64,000 nucleotides of DNA from NCBI RefSeq assembly GCF_000519205.1, contig NZ_JAFB01000034.1:1-64000 (forward strand), written 5' to 3'. Positions 16,838-25,909 of this stretch are shown here, piece by piece. Each line of letters begins with the position of its first letter. The stretch's first letter is position 1. The notes under the pieces were generated by a model. It was not told the DNA's origin. It did no database searches and saw only the letters and a list, made by a program, of their open reading frames with translations. This DNA is from Amycolatopsis taiwanensis DSM 45107. GTDB taxonomy: Bacteria; Actinomycetota; Actinomycetes; Mycobacteriales; Pseudonocardiaceae. The position numbers and the translations under genes are program-made.

Positions 16838-18201
16838 CGCGTCACCACCGCCTCGGCCGGCTCCAGCAGTGGCCCGACGGCCGTCACCTGTAGACGCGCG
16901 GCGGGTACCGGCACGTAGGTCATCAGCGCCTCCCGCACCGGAGTCTCCCGCAACGCGCGCGGATCCGCGCCGGCACGCACCGCAGCGTCGAGCGCCAGCC
17001 GCCTGGCGCGGGCCACCGAGTCCGGCCGGCCACCGGTGCCGTGCCAGAAGATCCGGTCGACCGAACCGGCGGCCTCGGCGACCGCGGCACCGACCGCCGA
17101 GGCGAGATCGCGCTCCGGTAGCCGGATCACCGGGGCGCCCGGCGGGTCTGCCAGGTCGTCGGCCTGATCGCCGACGAGCACGATCGGCAGCTCGTCCAGC
17201 CCATACCGTGCCCGAGCGAGCGCCGCGAGGAGCCGGGACGTGAACTCGCCTTCGCGCCGGTAGATCGCGGTCAGCCGGGGAGTGCGCAAACCCGTCCGGA
17301 TACCGGCGATTTCGCGTGGTAGCCCGGAATCCGGCAGCAGTCCGGCATGCGTGGTGGTGACCACCGCGCGGTCGGCTGTCACCTCCACGACGGCGGCCGA
17401 GTTAACGCCGGCCAGCCACGCCGCGCCGTGGACCAGGCTTCCTTGCGCGGCACCGAGCCATGCCGTGGCATGGCGTGGCGCGTCGAGCGCGGGCAGCACC
17501 GTTCCACCACCGCGGACGACGTACAGCTCCGCGTCCGGGTTGTGCGCGCGCACCGCCGCGCCCAGCTCGTCGAGCTGGGCGCCGGCGGTCCGGGCCAGGG
17601 CCGCGTCCAGCACGGCGGTGTGTTCCCGCTCCAGCAACCCGGGCGCCTCCGTCTCGGCGCCCCGCACCACCAGTACGTCCGGCCCGAGCTCGTCCGTGAT
17701 CACCGCCGCGGCCAGCTGCTCGTGCTCGGGATTCTCCAGCGCGTGCACGCCCGAGACCGCGACGGCGCTGACCTTCCCGGCGCACGCCCGCGCGAACTCG
17801 GCTACCGCGGCAAGATCCAGCGGCGCCGAGATCCGCCCGTCGTACTCGTGCCCGCCGCGCACCATCGTCACCGGTCCCACCAGCGCCTCGCGCTGCGGGG
17901 TCGGCCAGCCGGCGAGCGGTGGCACCGCCGTCGCCGCGGGAACACCGATACGCAACACGCCCACGCGGGACCCGCCGGGCACGTCCGCCGGTGTGAGGTC
18001 CGGCAGGATCGCCACGATCCGGTCGATCGCCGTGGTTTCGACCCCGCGGGCGACCAATGCGTCCAGCAACCGCGCGGGCGAGTCTCGTTGCGGCCGTCCG
18101 CGATAGGCCCCGACGATCCGACCTTCCTTGCCGATCGCCACCGCGCGGGCCCGGACGCCGTCCACCCCGATGCGCAGGCGGGTTCCCGTCGACGCCGTCA
18201 T
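16834..18201 (-). CDS. half-size hydantoinase/oxoprolinase A-like protein
   Basis: 455-residue protein resembling the actin-fold N-terminal and central parts of HyuA/oxoprolinase (RLRIGVDGVRARAVAIG at the N-terminus, in place of the usual GVDVGGTFTD; VGPVTMVRGGHEYDG; TADRAVVTTTHAGLLPD). Full HyuA proteins are about 680 residues, as in the gene at 32247. The start ATG at 18201 shares one base with the stop of the DUF917 gene (TGATG) and its stop overlaps the PucR-type gene. DUF917 and HyuA-like proteins are often adjacent and may form one complex or act on one lactam/hydantoin-like substrate; the reaction is not known. Confidence 0.72.
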   Translation of the reverse strand: MTASTGTRLRIGVDGVRARAVAIGKEGRIVGAYRGRPQRDSPARLLDALVARGVETTAIDRIVAILPDLTPADVPGGSRVGVLRIGVPAATAVPPLAGWPTPQREALVGPVTMVRGGHEYDGRISAPLDLAAVAEFARACAGKVSAVAVSGVHALENPEHEQLAAAVITDELGPDVLVVRGAETEAPGLLEREHTAVLDAALARTAGAQLDELGAAVRAHNPDAELYVVRGGGTVLPALDAPRHATAWLGAAQGSLVHGAAWLAGVNSAAVVEVTADRAVVTTTHAGLLPDSGLPREIAGIRTGLRTPRLTAIYRREGEFTSRLLAALARARYGLDELPIVLVGDQADDLADPPGAPVIRLPERDLASAVGAAVAEAAGSVDRIFWHGTGGRPDSVARARRLALDAAVRAGADPRALRETPVREALMTYVPVPAARLQVTAVGPLLEPAEAVVTR

Positions 18202-19280
18202 CAAGCGCTCGCTACGGCTGCGACGCCGTCGAACGGGACTGGATCGACGGCGTAGCCGAACGCGCGCGGTCCCACCATCGCGTGTCCTTCGGGTGTGTGC
18301 CACCGCGGGTCGACGGGGGCGGTGATCACGTGGACGTCCTGCCCGAGCGCGAGGTCGGTGCTTTGCATCAGTGCGCCGGTGTTCGCGTCCGCCAGGCCGA
18401 TGAGGTCCGGCACGGTCGCGAGCACCGTGCCCTCCCGGCTGACGATCAGATTCTCGTTCTGGAAGTCGATCCGCACGAAACCGCCGGAGGTCTGCAGTGA
18501 GACGACACCACGCGGCCAGCCGTCGGTGGAGTGCTGCACGACCTCGGCGACCGTGCCGGTGCACAGCAGCCGGCCACCGCAGGCGCGCAGGTACGGCTCG
18601 TACCCGCCCGGGAGCGAGGGCGAGACGGCGGCGAGCGCTGCGCCGATCCGGGCGCACTCGCTGATCGATCTCGCGGCGCCGAGGCCGGCGCAGTCGCGGG
18701 CAGTCACCCGGTACGCGCTCACCAGCGCGACGAGGCCGAGGCTGGGCATGACCGCACGGACCAACTCGCCCAGCACGGTGTCCTCACCCCGGCTGAACTC
18801 CGCCACGACCCCCGCGCCGCCGACCACGGTGATGGGTGGGACGGGATGTCCGGACAGCCGCAGCAGTGTCATGTCGATCGACGGCAGAGTGCGCCGCATC
18901 AGGTCGCTGTCCAGGCACGGCAGGCCGAGTTCGGCGGCCACGACCAGCGGCACCGCCACGTTGACGGCGCCGAGCTGGATCGGGAGGATCGCCGCGAACG
19001 TACGCCCGGTCCGGGTTTCTACCGCCGAACGCAGCGTCTCCGCCTCAAGCGTGCTGTGCGCCTTCTCGATAAGGGCGTACGGCGCGCCGGCGGACACGAC
19101 CGGTAGCACGAGCGCGTCCGGGTCGAGCGCCTGTGGCGTCATGAGCGGGATCGGCCCGTGCCGCCGGACGGCGGCGGCCAGCAACTGCTGCCCCAAATAC
19201 GGGTCGCCACCGCCGCCGCTGCCGAAATGCAGTGCCCCACGCACGACGTCGTCGACTTCGGCTTCGGCCACGTGCTCCAT
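18201..19280 (-). CDS. DUF917 family protein
   Basis: 359-residue DUF917 protein. The N-terminus has the hallmark LHFGSGGGGDPYLGQQLL, followed by PLVVAAELGLPCLDSDLMRR and, near the C-terminus, PDLIGLADANTGAL. No catalytic activity is established for the family, but it is repeatedly found next to HyuA-type genes. It is the first gene of the operon DUF917-HyuA-like-PucR; the 169 bases upstream (19281-19449) hold no gene and probably its promoter. Confidence 0.85.
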   Translation of the reverse strand: MEHVAEAEVDDVVRGALHFGSGGGGDPYLGQQLLAAAVRRHGPIPLMTPQALDPDALVLPVVSAGAPYALIEKAHSTLEAETLRSAVETRTGRTFAAILPIQLGAVNVAVPLVVAAELGLPCLDSDLMRRTLPSIDMTLLRLSGHPVPPITVVGGAGVVAEFSRGEDTVLGELVRAVMPSLGLVALVSAYRVTARDCAGLGAARSISECARIGAALAAVSPSLPGGYEPYLRACGGRLLCTGTVAEVVQHSTDGWPRGVVSLQTSGGFVRIDFQNENLIVSREGTVLATVPDLIGLADANTGALMQSTDLALGQDVHVITAPVDPRWHTPEGHAMVGPRAFGYAVDPVPFDGVAAVASA

Positions 19281-19449
19281 CCGGGAACTCTAGAGTCTGT
19301 TGGCCTACGCGCCCAGCCGATCTCGTGGCCAGGGCTCGCCTGGACAGCGATCTTGCGCTTGTTCTGTTCGGAGCCCTGCCCCCGACATCGGCTACCTTCG
19401 GGGGGCGCGTGTGCGACTTGCCTTGGCCAGCAGTCCTACCAGATCACCT

Positions 19450-20610
19450 CTAGCCGTCGTTGCTGGTCACTCCCCGAAAAGTCGCGTACAGCCTGGCGAA
19501 GGTGCGGGCGGCCGTGGCCAGTTCGGCGACCGGCACGTACTCGTCGGCGGTATGTGCGACGGTCATCGAGCCGGGGCCGTACACCACGGACGGGATGCCA
19601 AGCTGGTTGCGGAGAAACCGTGCGTCCGTGCCGAGCTTCAGCCCCCGCACCGGCGCGTGTTCCGCGGCCTGCCGTACTTCGGTGATGAACGGGTGCCCCG
19701 CGTCGAGCTTGGATCCCTCGGCGAATGCGAGCACTGTCGCGTCGTAGTCGAACTCGCCCGCCGCGTCGATCAGCCGGGTCACCGTCGCCAGCGCCTCTTC
19801 GCGGGTCTCGCCTGGCAAGACCCGGCGATCGACCCGCAACCGGCATTCGGCGGCCACGATGTTGACCGCGGTGCCGCCCGCGATCGTCCCCACGTTGCAG
19901 GTGGGCGAGCCCAGCAACGGATGCGCGTCGATGCCGAAGTCGGCGAGGTGCAGGGCGGAGACGATCCGCGCGGCGTCGGCCACCGCGGAACGCCCGGCGG
20001 CGGGATCGCTGCCGTGCGCGGCGCGGCCGCGTACGACGATCTCGGCCATCAGCGAGCCTCGCTCAGCCACCCCCACCTTCAGTTCGCTGGGCTCGGGCAC
20101 CACCGCGGCATCGGCCTTCACGAGCCCGGACTTGACCAGAGCTTCGGTGCCCACCCGACCACCGGTCTCTTCGTCGGCCACGAGGTGGAACGCGATGGCG
20201 GCCGGAGGTATAACGCCGGCCTCACGGCAGGCCCGCAGCCCCTCGAGCGCCGCGGCGATCCCGCCTTTCATATCGCAGGCGCCCCGGCCGTAGAGCAGGC
20301 CATCTCGCACATGCCCGCCGAACGGTGGCACGGACCAGTCCGCCTCGGCCACGGGAACGACGTCGATATGGCCGTTGACCAACAAGGTGGGGCCGTCGCC
20401 GGAGCCGACGCGGGCCAGTACGGACGGCCGCCCTGGCTCCGGCTCGACGACCTCGATGCCCGCGCCCAGTTCGCGCAGTACCACGGACAACCGTTCGACC
20501 GCCGGTTGCTCGCCGCCGGGGGGATTCCTGGTGTCGCACCGAATCAGCTCCGCGGCCAGCGCGGTCACGCGGTCGGTACGGACGGCGGCCGCGGCCGCCT
20601 CGGCGCTCAT
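19450..20610 (-). CDS. M20-family peptidase/deacylase
   Basis: 386-residue zinc amidohydrolase of the ArgE/DapE/carboxypeptidase G2 group. Metal and catalytic residues are all visible: GHIDVVP, GRGACDMKGG, VADEETGG and the C-terminal VAHTADEYVPV. Such enzymes remove N-acyl or N-carbamoyl groups or cleave dipeptides. The ATG at 20610 overlaps the DUF1028 stop (ATGA), so it is the last gene of the five-gene operon that begins with the LLM oxidoreductase. It could hydrolyse the linear amide made when a ring is opened; that step is inferred. Confidence 0.88.
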   Translation of the reverse strand: MSAEAAAAAVRTDRVTALAAELIRCDTRNPPGGEQPAVERLSVVLRELGAGIEVVEPEPGRPSVLARVGSGDGPTLLVNGHIDVVPVAEADWSVPPFGGHVRDGLLYGRGACDMKGGIAAALEGLRACREAGVIPPAAIAFHLVADEETGGRVGTEALVKSGLVKADAAVVPEPSELKVGVAERGSLMAEIVVRGRAAHGSDPAAGRSAVADAARIVSALHLADFGIDAHPLLGSPTCNVGTIAGGTAVNIVAAECRLRVDRRVLPGETREEALATVTRLIDAAGEFDYDATVLAFAEGSKLDAGHPFITEVRQAAEHAPVRGLKLGTDARFLRNQLGIPSVVYGPGSMTVAHTADEYVPVAELATAARTFARLYATFRGVTSNDG

Positions 20611-21545
20611 ACCAGCTCCCTGGCGCGAGAGGTGATCGCGGCGAGTGCCTCGCTGTCGAGAAAGCCCAGCGGGGCGAGCCCTTCGGCGAACCGCAACAGC
20701 GCCGGCCGGAACATGACGACCTCCGCGAAGAGGTCGGCTGCCTCTCCGTGTCGTCCGGCGCGAGCGAGCAGCACCGCGCGCCAGAAGTCGGCTTCGCGAT
20801 TGTCCGGCCCGATGACCTCCGCCGCGGCCGCGAGCGTGCGCAGGCGTTCGTCCAACTCCTCTGGTTCGACTCCCTCGAACGGCCCGAGGGTCAGCCCGCG
20901 CGCGAACATCACCCCACCGACGGCACCGAACGCACGCGAACGGGGCAACAGCCGCGACAGTTCGGCCAGAGGGTCGGGATGGTCGTCGACCCGCAGATCG
21001 ACGATCACCTCCTTCCACGGTGTCGGGCCGCGATGACCCGACACCACTCGCAGCGCGGCTGACTGTGCACCGCGCACGTCACCTCCGGCCGCCTCCCCAG
21101 CCCGGAGCCCGGCCAGGATCCGGTCGGCGAGATCACCTTCGCCGGACTCGAAGGCGGCGAGTGCGGCATGGCAGACATCCGGTGCGCCGAGCATGTTTCC
21201 CTGCACCGTCACCTGGTGTCCCGAAGCGCTGGCGGCGTGTGGCGCGCAGGATTTCCCGGTGTACGTGGCGGCCGAGCCCGCGGCGTCGACGACGCCCAGC
21301 TGGCGGTATCGGGAATCGGGGTCACCGGCCATCAGAATGTCCACTGTGGCCGATGCGGATGCGCCGGCGCGCAGCAACTCCACGCCGCGCGGTCCATGAT
21401 CGACGTTGACGAACGCCTGGGTAGCGACCGCCCCGACACCCGCCTCCGCCCACGGCAGCAACGCGCCGACACCGAAGAAGTGGGTCTGGGCCCCGACGCC
21501 GAGCTGACCGGTGGCCGGATCTCGCGCGACGATCGAGTACGTCAC
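20607..21545 (-). CDS. DUF1028 family protein (Ntn-hydrolase-like)
   Basis: 312-residue DUF1028 protein. After the initiator it reads TYSIVARDPATGQLGVGAQTH, the conserved N-terminus of this family, in which Thr2 is a potential N-terminal nucleophile as in Ntn hydrolases; the C-terminal about 100 residues look like helical repeats. The GTG start at 21545 overlaps the alpha/beta hydrolase stop by four bases. Homologues are usually found with peptidases and hydantoinase-type genes, consistent with amide chemistry. Its activity is not established. Confidence 0.85.
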   Translation of the reverse strand: MTYSIVARDPATGQLGVGAQTHFFGVGALLPWAEAGVGAVATQAFVNVDHGPRGVELLRAGASASATVDILMAGDPDSRYRQLGVVDAAGSAATYTGKSCAPHAASASGHQVTVQGNMLGAPDVCHAALAAFESGEGDLADRILAGLRAGEAAGGDVRGAQSAALRVVSGHRGPTPWKEVIVDLRVDDHPDPLAELSRLLPRSRAFGAVGGVMFARGLTLGPFEGVEPEELDERLRTLAAAAEVIGPDNREADFWRAVLLARAGRHGEAADLFAEVVMFRPALLRFAEGLAPLGFLDSEALAAITSRARELV

Positions 21546-22363
21546 GCGCCCGCCCCCTCGGCCTTCGCGATGTGCTCCCGCAGGATGTCCACCACCTGCT
21601 CCGGTTCTTCGAGCATCGGCAGGTGACCCACCCCCGGCAGCGTCATCGCGCCGCCCCCGGTGGCCTCGGCCATTTCCTGCGACATCGCGGGCGGACAGGT
21701 CGGATCCTCCGTTCCGGCCACCGCGAACACCGGAATGCCTGCGGCCGCGACCTTGCCGGTGAGATGGCGGATGTCCGCACCGAAGGCTCCGTGCAGGATC
21801 CGGGCGATCACCGCTTCTGGCCGGGTGCCGACCGCCTCCGCCATCACCGCCCGGATCCGGGAGGACTCCCGATGTGCCGAACCCACGATCTGCGGCACGA
21901 GGTCCGCGAAGTATCCGACGGTCCCCTTGGCCTCGAGTTCGGTCACCATTGCGTCGATGGCTTCGGGCGGTGCCCCGGTGCCCAGGGTCGAGCCGAATGC
22001 CGTGACACTGCGGACCCGTTGCGGGCACAGCGCGGCCAGTGCCACCGAGATGGTGCCTCCGAGCGAACCGCCGCCGAGATGCACCCGGTCCAGCCCGAGG
22101 CCGTTGAGGACGGCGAGGACATCCAGGACGTAACCGTCCTCGACGGTGAACGGGCCCACCTGGCCCGAGAGCCCGTGCCCACGCAGGTCCAGTGCAACGA
22201 CCGGCCGGTCCAGGCGCTCCGCCGCCTCGGTCCAGACCACTGCGGCGGAGTTGATGGGGTGAACCAGTACGAGCGGGGTGCCGGGGCGGTCGTCAGTGGT
22301 ACGCAACACCGACAACCGGCCCGTTTCCCCTTTGACGCTCACACGTTCCAGCGCCATCGTCAT
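21542..22363 (-). CDS. alpha/beta hydrolase
   Basis: 273-residue alpha/beta hydrolase related to 3-oxoadipate enol-lactonase/PcaD-type enzymes. It shows the oxyanion strand LVLVHPINSAAVVW, the nucleophile elbow GGGSLGGT with catalytic Ser, the acid in VAGTEDPTCPP, and the catalytic His in LPGVGHLPMLEEP. The start ATG at 22363 overlaps the upstream stop (ATGA). A lactonase or ester hydrolase role in the operon is likely; the substrate is unknown. Confidence 0.88.
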   Translation of the reverse strand: MTMALERVSVKGETGRLSVLRTTDDRPGTPLVLVHPINSAAVVWTEAAERLDRPVVALDLRGHGLSGQVGPFTVEDGYVLDVLAVLNGLGLDRVHLGGGSLGGTISVALAALCPQRVRSVTAFGSTLGTGAPPEAIDAMVTELEAKGTVGYFADLVPQIVGSAHRESSRIRAVMAEAVGTRPEAVIARILHGAFGADIRHLTGKVAAAGIPVFAVAGTEDPTCPPAMSQEMAEATGGGAMTLPGVGHLPMLEEPEQVVDILREHIAKAEGAGA

Positions 22364-22797
22364 TCCGTCCCGTACTTGGGCATCTGCTGGTCCATGACGC
22401 TGCAGTGCATGTGCCAGATCCGCCAGACGGCGTTGCCCTTGCCGTCATCGCGCCGGTAGAACTCGGTCGTGCGGAACGGGGTGGGCACCGACTCGGACTC
22501 CCCGGGCATGAGGAGATCCGCGACGCCCTCGGCGGTGAGCAGCGCGACGTCGCCGAACACCTGGACGTCGGGCCCGACGGTGTCCCTGATCGCGGTGATG
22601 TCCAGCCCGATCTTCGCGGAGTTGACCCACAGGCGATGCTTGTCCAGCACGCCGTGGTAGGTGTGGCCATTGAGGTTGAACTGGTGGTACCCGTCACCTT
22701 CCGGGAAGTACGCGAGCATCTTGTCGGCGACGAGGCCCACGTTCGTCTCGTACCAGCCCTTGTGCACTTCGAGGATCTGCTCGAGGTCAGTGCTCAT
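22360..22797 (-). CDS. NTF2/SnoaL-like small protein
   Basis: 145-residue protein with the cone-shaped NTF2/SnoaL-like fold pattern (N-terminal helices, then VQVFGDVALLTAEG, FRTTEFYRRDDGKGNAVWRI strands). The family includes ketosteroid isomerases, polyketide cyclases, dehydratases and non-catalytic binding proteins. A GAAAGGGA ribosome site precedes ATG at 22797. It lies 10 bases after the LLM gene and overlaps the alpha/beta hydrolase gene, so it probably handles a pathway intermediate. Confidence 0.78.
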   Translation of the reverse strand: MSTDLEQILEVHKGWYETNVGLVADKMLAYFPEGDGYHQFNLNGHTYHGVLDKHRLWVNSAKIGLDITAIRDTVGPDVQVFGDVALLTAEGVADLLMPGESESVPTPFRTTEFYRRDDGKGNAVWRIWHMHCSVMDQQMPKYGTE

Positions 22798-22807
22798 GAT
22801 TTCCCTT

Positions 22808-23815
22808 TCAGTAAGTGAATTCACCGGTGAGTTCACCGACGGCGGTGAGGGTCTCGTCTGCTCCGTCTGCGACCACGGTGGCGATGGTGACGTTGTCCGC
22901 ACCGGCGTCGAGGTACTCGCCGATACGCGCCCGCGCTTTGTTCTGGTCGCCCACGACGCCGAAGACGTCGATCCATTCGTCAGGCATCTCCGCGGCAACG
23001 GTGTCCAGACCGCCGCGGGAGAGCATGTCCGCGAGTTGTTCGTTGGCACCGACCGCGTCGAACAGCGGCCCGGGGCCCGACGCGGCGAGGTAGAAGGCCA
23101 GTGCCGCCCTGAGTGCCTCTCTCGTGGCGACCACCCGGTTCGGGTCGCGCGTGACGTTGGCAGCGGCCAGCACGTTGATCGTGATGTGCTCGTCGCGCCC
23201 GGCCGCCTCGGCCGCCGCGTCGAGTTTCCGCCGCGCGGCCCGGACGTACTCGACCGGTGCAAGGGCGCTGACGAGCAGGCCGTCGGCCAGTTGCCCGGTC
23301 AGTTCGAGGCCCTTGTCGCCGAGCACCCCGGTGAACAGCGGGACCGGCTCGGGGACCGGGTGGGTGAGCGCGACCTGGCGAAAGGTGGCGAACCGCCCCT
23401 CGTCGTGGACCGTTTCGCCGGCCAGCAGCGCACGGACGCTGGTCAGCGTTTCGCGCAGTGCGCTCATCGGCGACTTCTGGGTCAGCCCCATCTGCGCGGT
23501 CCACCCGGGCACGCCGTGTCCGATGCCGGGGATGAGCCTGCCGGGGTAGGCGCGGGCAAGGGTGCCGATTTCCATGGCGAGCAGCGCCGGATGGCGCACG
23601 ACCGAGGAGACGACGCCGATACCCACCGGAATGCGTGACGTGGCACCGAGGGCGAGCGAGGCACCCGCCACGCCACCGAGGAAGAAGTAATCCTCCGGGA
23701 GCCACAGTTCGCCGTAGCCGGCGGCTTCCACGGCCCCGGACTGCTTGCCGATCTGTTCTGGCGGGGTGGTGCTGCCGAGCAGCACGCCCAGCCGGCTGCG
23801 CGCGGGTTGGGTCAT
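22808..23815 (-). CDS. LLM-class (F420/FMN) oxidoreductase
   Basis: 335-residue luciferase-like TIM-barrel enzyme; residues LGVLLGSTTPPEQ, GELWLPEDYFFLGG and PGIGHGVPGWTAQMG fit the F420-dependent subgroup common in actinomycetes, though FMN use with a reductase is possible. ATG at 23815 is chosen because an AGGGGAG site lies 8 bases upstream; an in-frame start at 23851 has none. It is the first gene of the operon LLM-NTF2-hydrolase-DUF1028-M20. The enzyme may oxidise or monooxygenate the substrate before hydrolytic steps. Confidence 0.87.
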   Translation of the reverse strand: MTQPARSRLGVLLGSTTPPEQIGKQSGAVEAAGYGELWLPEDYFFLGGVAGASLALGATSRIPVGIGVVSSVVRHPALLAMEIGTLARAYPGRLIPGIGHGVPGWTAQMGLTQKSPMSALRETLTSVRALLAGETVHDEGRFATFRQVALTHPVPEPVPLFTGVLGDKGLELTGQLADGLLVSALAPVEYVRAARRKLDAAAEAAGRDEHITINVLAAANVTRDPNRVVATREALRAALAFYLAASGPGPLFDAVGANEQLADMLSRGGLDTVAAEMPDEWIDVFGVVGDQNKARARIGEYLDAGADNVTIATVVADGADETLTAVGELTGEFTY

Positions 23816-24247
23816 GGGACGGGCTCCCCTGTGGTACGGGCCGGATTCCAACGTCGGTGTTCGACGCTACGAACCGGTGGGCTCTGTGCGCTTCGGGCAC
23901 GGTGACGAACCCCGGACCGGACGGCTGTGCGCCGTGCACAAAGCGCTCCACTGTGGACACTGTGCTGACCGCGCCTCACTCGATTGCCTGTTTCGGCGGT
24001 TTCACAACGAGAACGACGGCCGCGGTGCCGACGATCAACGCACGCTTTTTCGGGGCGCGACGGCGCGCGCCTGGTGGCAGGCACGAGGGCGCTGGAGGAC
24101 AAGACGCTGCGGTCACGCTGACCGCCGCAGGTATTTCAGAGCTCGTACGTCACGCCGAACTACTCGGCTCGGCTCTGGTCATCGTGCCGCCGGCCGGTAA
24201 AACCGAGCCGGCGGCGAAAGGTGCCCTGTCTGATCAGGACAGCGCTT
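23816..24247. other. intergenic region upstream of the LLM operon
   Basis: No convincing gene. It must contain the minus-strand promoter of the LLM operon; a clear -35/-10 pair was not found. A heptamer CACTGTG occurs twice close together near 23949-23964 and could be a protein-binding site, weakly supported. The right end holds a terminator-like hairpin. Confidence 0.5.
24186..24215 (-). terminator. hairpin downstream of the PPOX gene
   Basis: Arms GCCGCCGGC (24186-24194) and GCCGGCGGC (24207-24215) pair perfectly; an inner CGGT/ACCG pair extends the stem around an AAA loop with one bulged base. It lies 33 bases past the stop of the minus-strand gene. There is no U-tract, as is common for actinobacterial terminators. 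Confidence 0.7.
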
Positions 24248-24925
24248 CTAGTAGAGCGTGTGCTTGTAGTGGTCGTCGATGATGGTGTGCAGGCCGCCGC
24301 TGACCAGATCGCCGAGGTTTTCCGCCATCTTCTTGGCGTTCTCGGCGATGGTCATGGTGTAGTAGTCCCCGCCCAGCAACACGGCGTCCGCCAGGCCCCG
24401 CTTGTCGCCTTCCCACAGCTTCGACCGGATGACCGCCTTGCCGCACTGCCCGAACACCTCGCGAATGCGCACGATCGTGGCCAGCACGGCGGGTTTACCG
24501 TCCGCACCCAGCATGTCGAGCAGTCCGGCGTCGTCGGTGATGAACGCGTCACCGTTGACCCGCAACACCTCTCGAAGCCCCGGCACGAAGAAAACCAGCC
24601 CCACCACCGGGTTCCGGCTGATGTTTTCGAAGGTGTCGGCGAGCTTGTTGCCGGGACGGTCGGGGATCGCCAGCGTCCACGGGTCCAGGATGCGCACCGA
24701 GCCGGGCGGATCGCCCTTCGGGCTCGTGTCGACCTGGCCGTCGCCGCCGACCGTCGACATGCAGAAGAACGGGCTGTGCGCGATGAACCGCGCGGCGAAC
24801 TCGCCGAGCCTGGGTTCCTTCTTCTCCGCGATGAACGGCTCCGGGAACCCGACGATCTCTCGTACCCGCTCCATGGTGATCGGCTGATACGAGTCCGCCG
24901 CGGTACGGGTCTGGACTGCGGTCAT
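24248..24925 (-). CDS. PPOX-type FMN-binding flavoprotein
   Basis: 225-residue pyridoxamine-phosphate-oxidase-fold protein, of the subgroup annotated as MSMEG_1061-like FMN-dependent PPOX proteins. Seen motifs: FFCMSTVGGDGQVDTSPKGDPPG, split as FFCMSTVGGDG and DTSPKGDPPG around the flavin site, then LAIPDRPGNKLADTFENI and VGLVFFVPG. ATG at 24925 has an AAGGAGA site. It lies 20 bases after the ferredoxin-reductase gene, so both are one operon; electrons may pass from that reductase to this flavoprotein, which is inferred. Physiological substrate unknown. Confidence 0.85.
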   Translation of the reverse strand: MTAVQTRTAADSYQPITMERVREIVGFPEPFIAEKKEPRLGEFAARFIAHSPFFCMSTVGGDGQVDTSPKGDPPGSVRILDPWTLAIPDRPGNKLADTFENISRNPVVGLVFFVPGLREVLRVNGDAFITDDAGLLDMLGADGKPAVLATIVRIREVFGQCGKAVIRSKLWEGDKRGLADAVLLGGDYYTMTIAENAKKMAENLGDLVSGGLHTIIDDHYKHTLY

Positions 24926-24945
24926 CTCAGCTCTCCTTACCTGGT

Positions 24946-25893
24946 TCAGAGATCGAGAACGAGTTGCGGTGTCCGCGCGCGGGACACGCAGATGAACATC
25001 CGGTCCCCGGCCGCCCGGTCGGCTTCGCAGAGGATCTCGTCGCGGTGCTCGGGAACGCCGTCGAGCACCGCGGTCTCGCACGAGCCGCAGATGCCGGAAC
25101 GGCACGACGACGGCGTGGCGATGCCGGCCTCCTCGATCGCGGTCATGATGCTCCGGCCGGCCGGCACGCTGACCGTCTTGTTCGAGGCCGCGCAGACCAC
25201 CTCGAACGGAATGTCCTCCGCGGTCGACGCGCGCGCCCGTGCCTTGAAGCGCTCGAAGTGCACGGTGTCGGCGGGCCAGTGCGCCGTGGCATCCTGCAGA
25301 TCGGAGATCAGCGACTCGGGACCGCACGCGTAGACCTCCTGCCCAGGCCGGAACTCCGCGAGCACCTCCGGCAGCGGGATGCGGCCCACCTTGTCCGAGG
25401 GATAACAGCGCACGCGCTCGCCGTACTTCGACAGGTCGTGCCGGAACGGCATGGACGCCTCGGTGTGCCCGCCGTAGAGCAGTTTCCAGTCCACGCCCAG
25501 GCTTTCCGCCCGGCGCACCATGGGCAGGAGCGGCGTGATCCCGATCCCGCCCGCGATGAACAGGTAGGAATCGGCACGCCGGAAACGGAAGTTGTTGCGC
25601 GGACCCTTGATCACCAGCCGCTGGCCGGGACGCAGGAACGCGTGCACGTACTCCGAGCCGCCGCGGCTCCTTCGCTCGCGCCGGATTCCCAGCCGGTAGC
25701 GGGATCGGTCGCCGACCGGGCCGCACAACGAGTACTGCCGCTCGATCCCGGTCGGCAGCACGAGGTCCACGTGCGCGCCCGGATCCCACGGTGGCAACGG
25801 ATCCCCGGCGAGCGACCCGAGTTCGAGCGACAACACGCCGTCCGCCTCCCAGCGCAGCTGCCGGACGATCACCTCGTGCTCGACGGTACTCAT
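24946..25893 (-). CDS. PDR/VanB-type oxidoreductase (FMN, NAD(P)H, 2Fe-2S)
   Basis: 315-residue phthalate-dioxygenase-reductase-type protein. Order: flavin domain (RQYSLCGPVGDRSRYRLGI, RPGQRLVIKGPRNNF), NAD domain (LFIAGGIGITPLLPMV, YACGPESLI) and a C-terminal plant-type ferredoxin with Cys264, Cys269 and Cys272 in CRSGICGSC plus a distal Cys in MFICVSRA. It transfers electrons from NAD(P)H to an oxygenase or another acceptor; no Rieske oxygenase gene is adjacent. ATG at 25893 is preferred with GGGAG upstream. It is divergent from a TetR gene and its promoter region carries the paired operator, so TetR very likely represses it. Confidence 0.9.
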   Translation of the reverse strand: MSTVEHEVIVRQLRWEADGVLSLELGSLAGDPLPPWDPGAHVDLVLPTGIERQYSLCGPVGDRSRYRLGIRRERRSRGGSEYVHAFLRPGQRLVIKGPRNNFRFRRADSYLFIAGGIGITPLLPMVRRAESLGVDWKLLYGGHTEASMPFRHDLSKYGERVRCYPSDKVGRIPLPEVLAEFRPGQEVYACGPESLISDLQDATAHWPADTVHFERFKARARASTAEDIPFEVVCAASNKTVSVPAGRSIMTAIEEAGIATPSSCRSGICGSCETAVLDGVPEHRDEILCEADRAAGDRMFICVSRARTPQLVLDL

Positions 25894-25909
25894 CCGAAGC
25901 ACACTCCCG

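Noticed and set aside
19281-19449. Short plus-strand gene between M20 and DUF917
   Set aside because: No ribosome site, no recognisable motif and it overlaps the needed promoter region.
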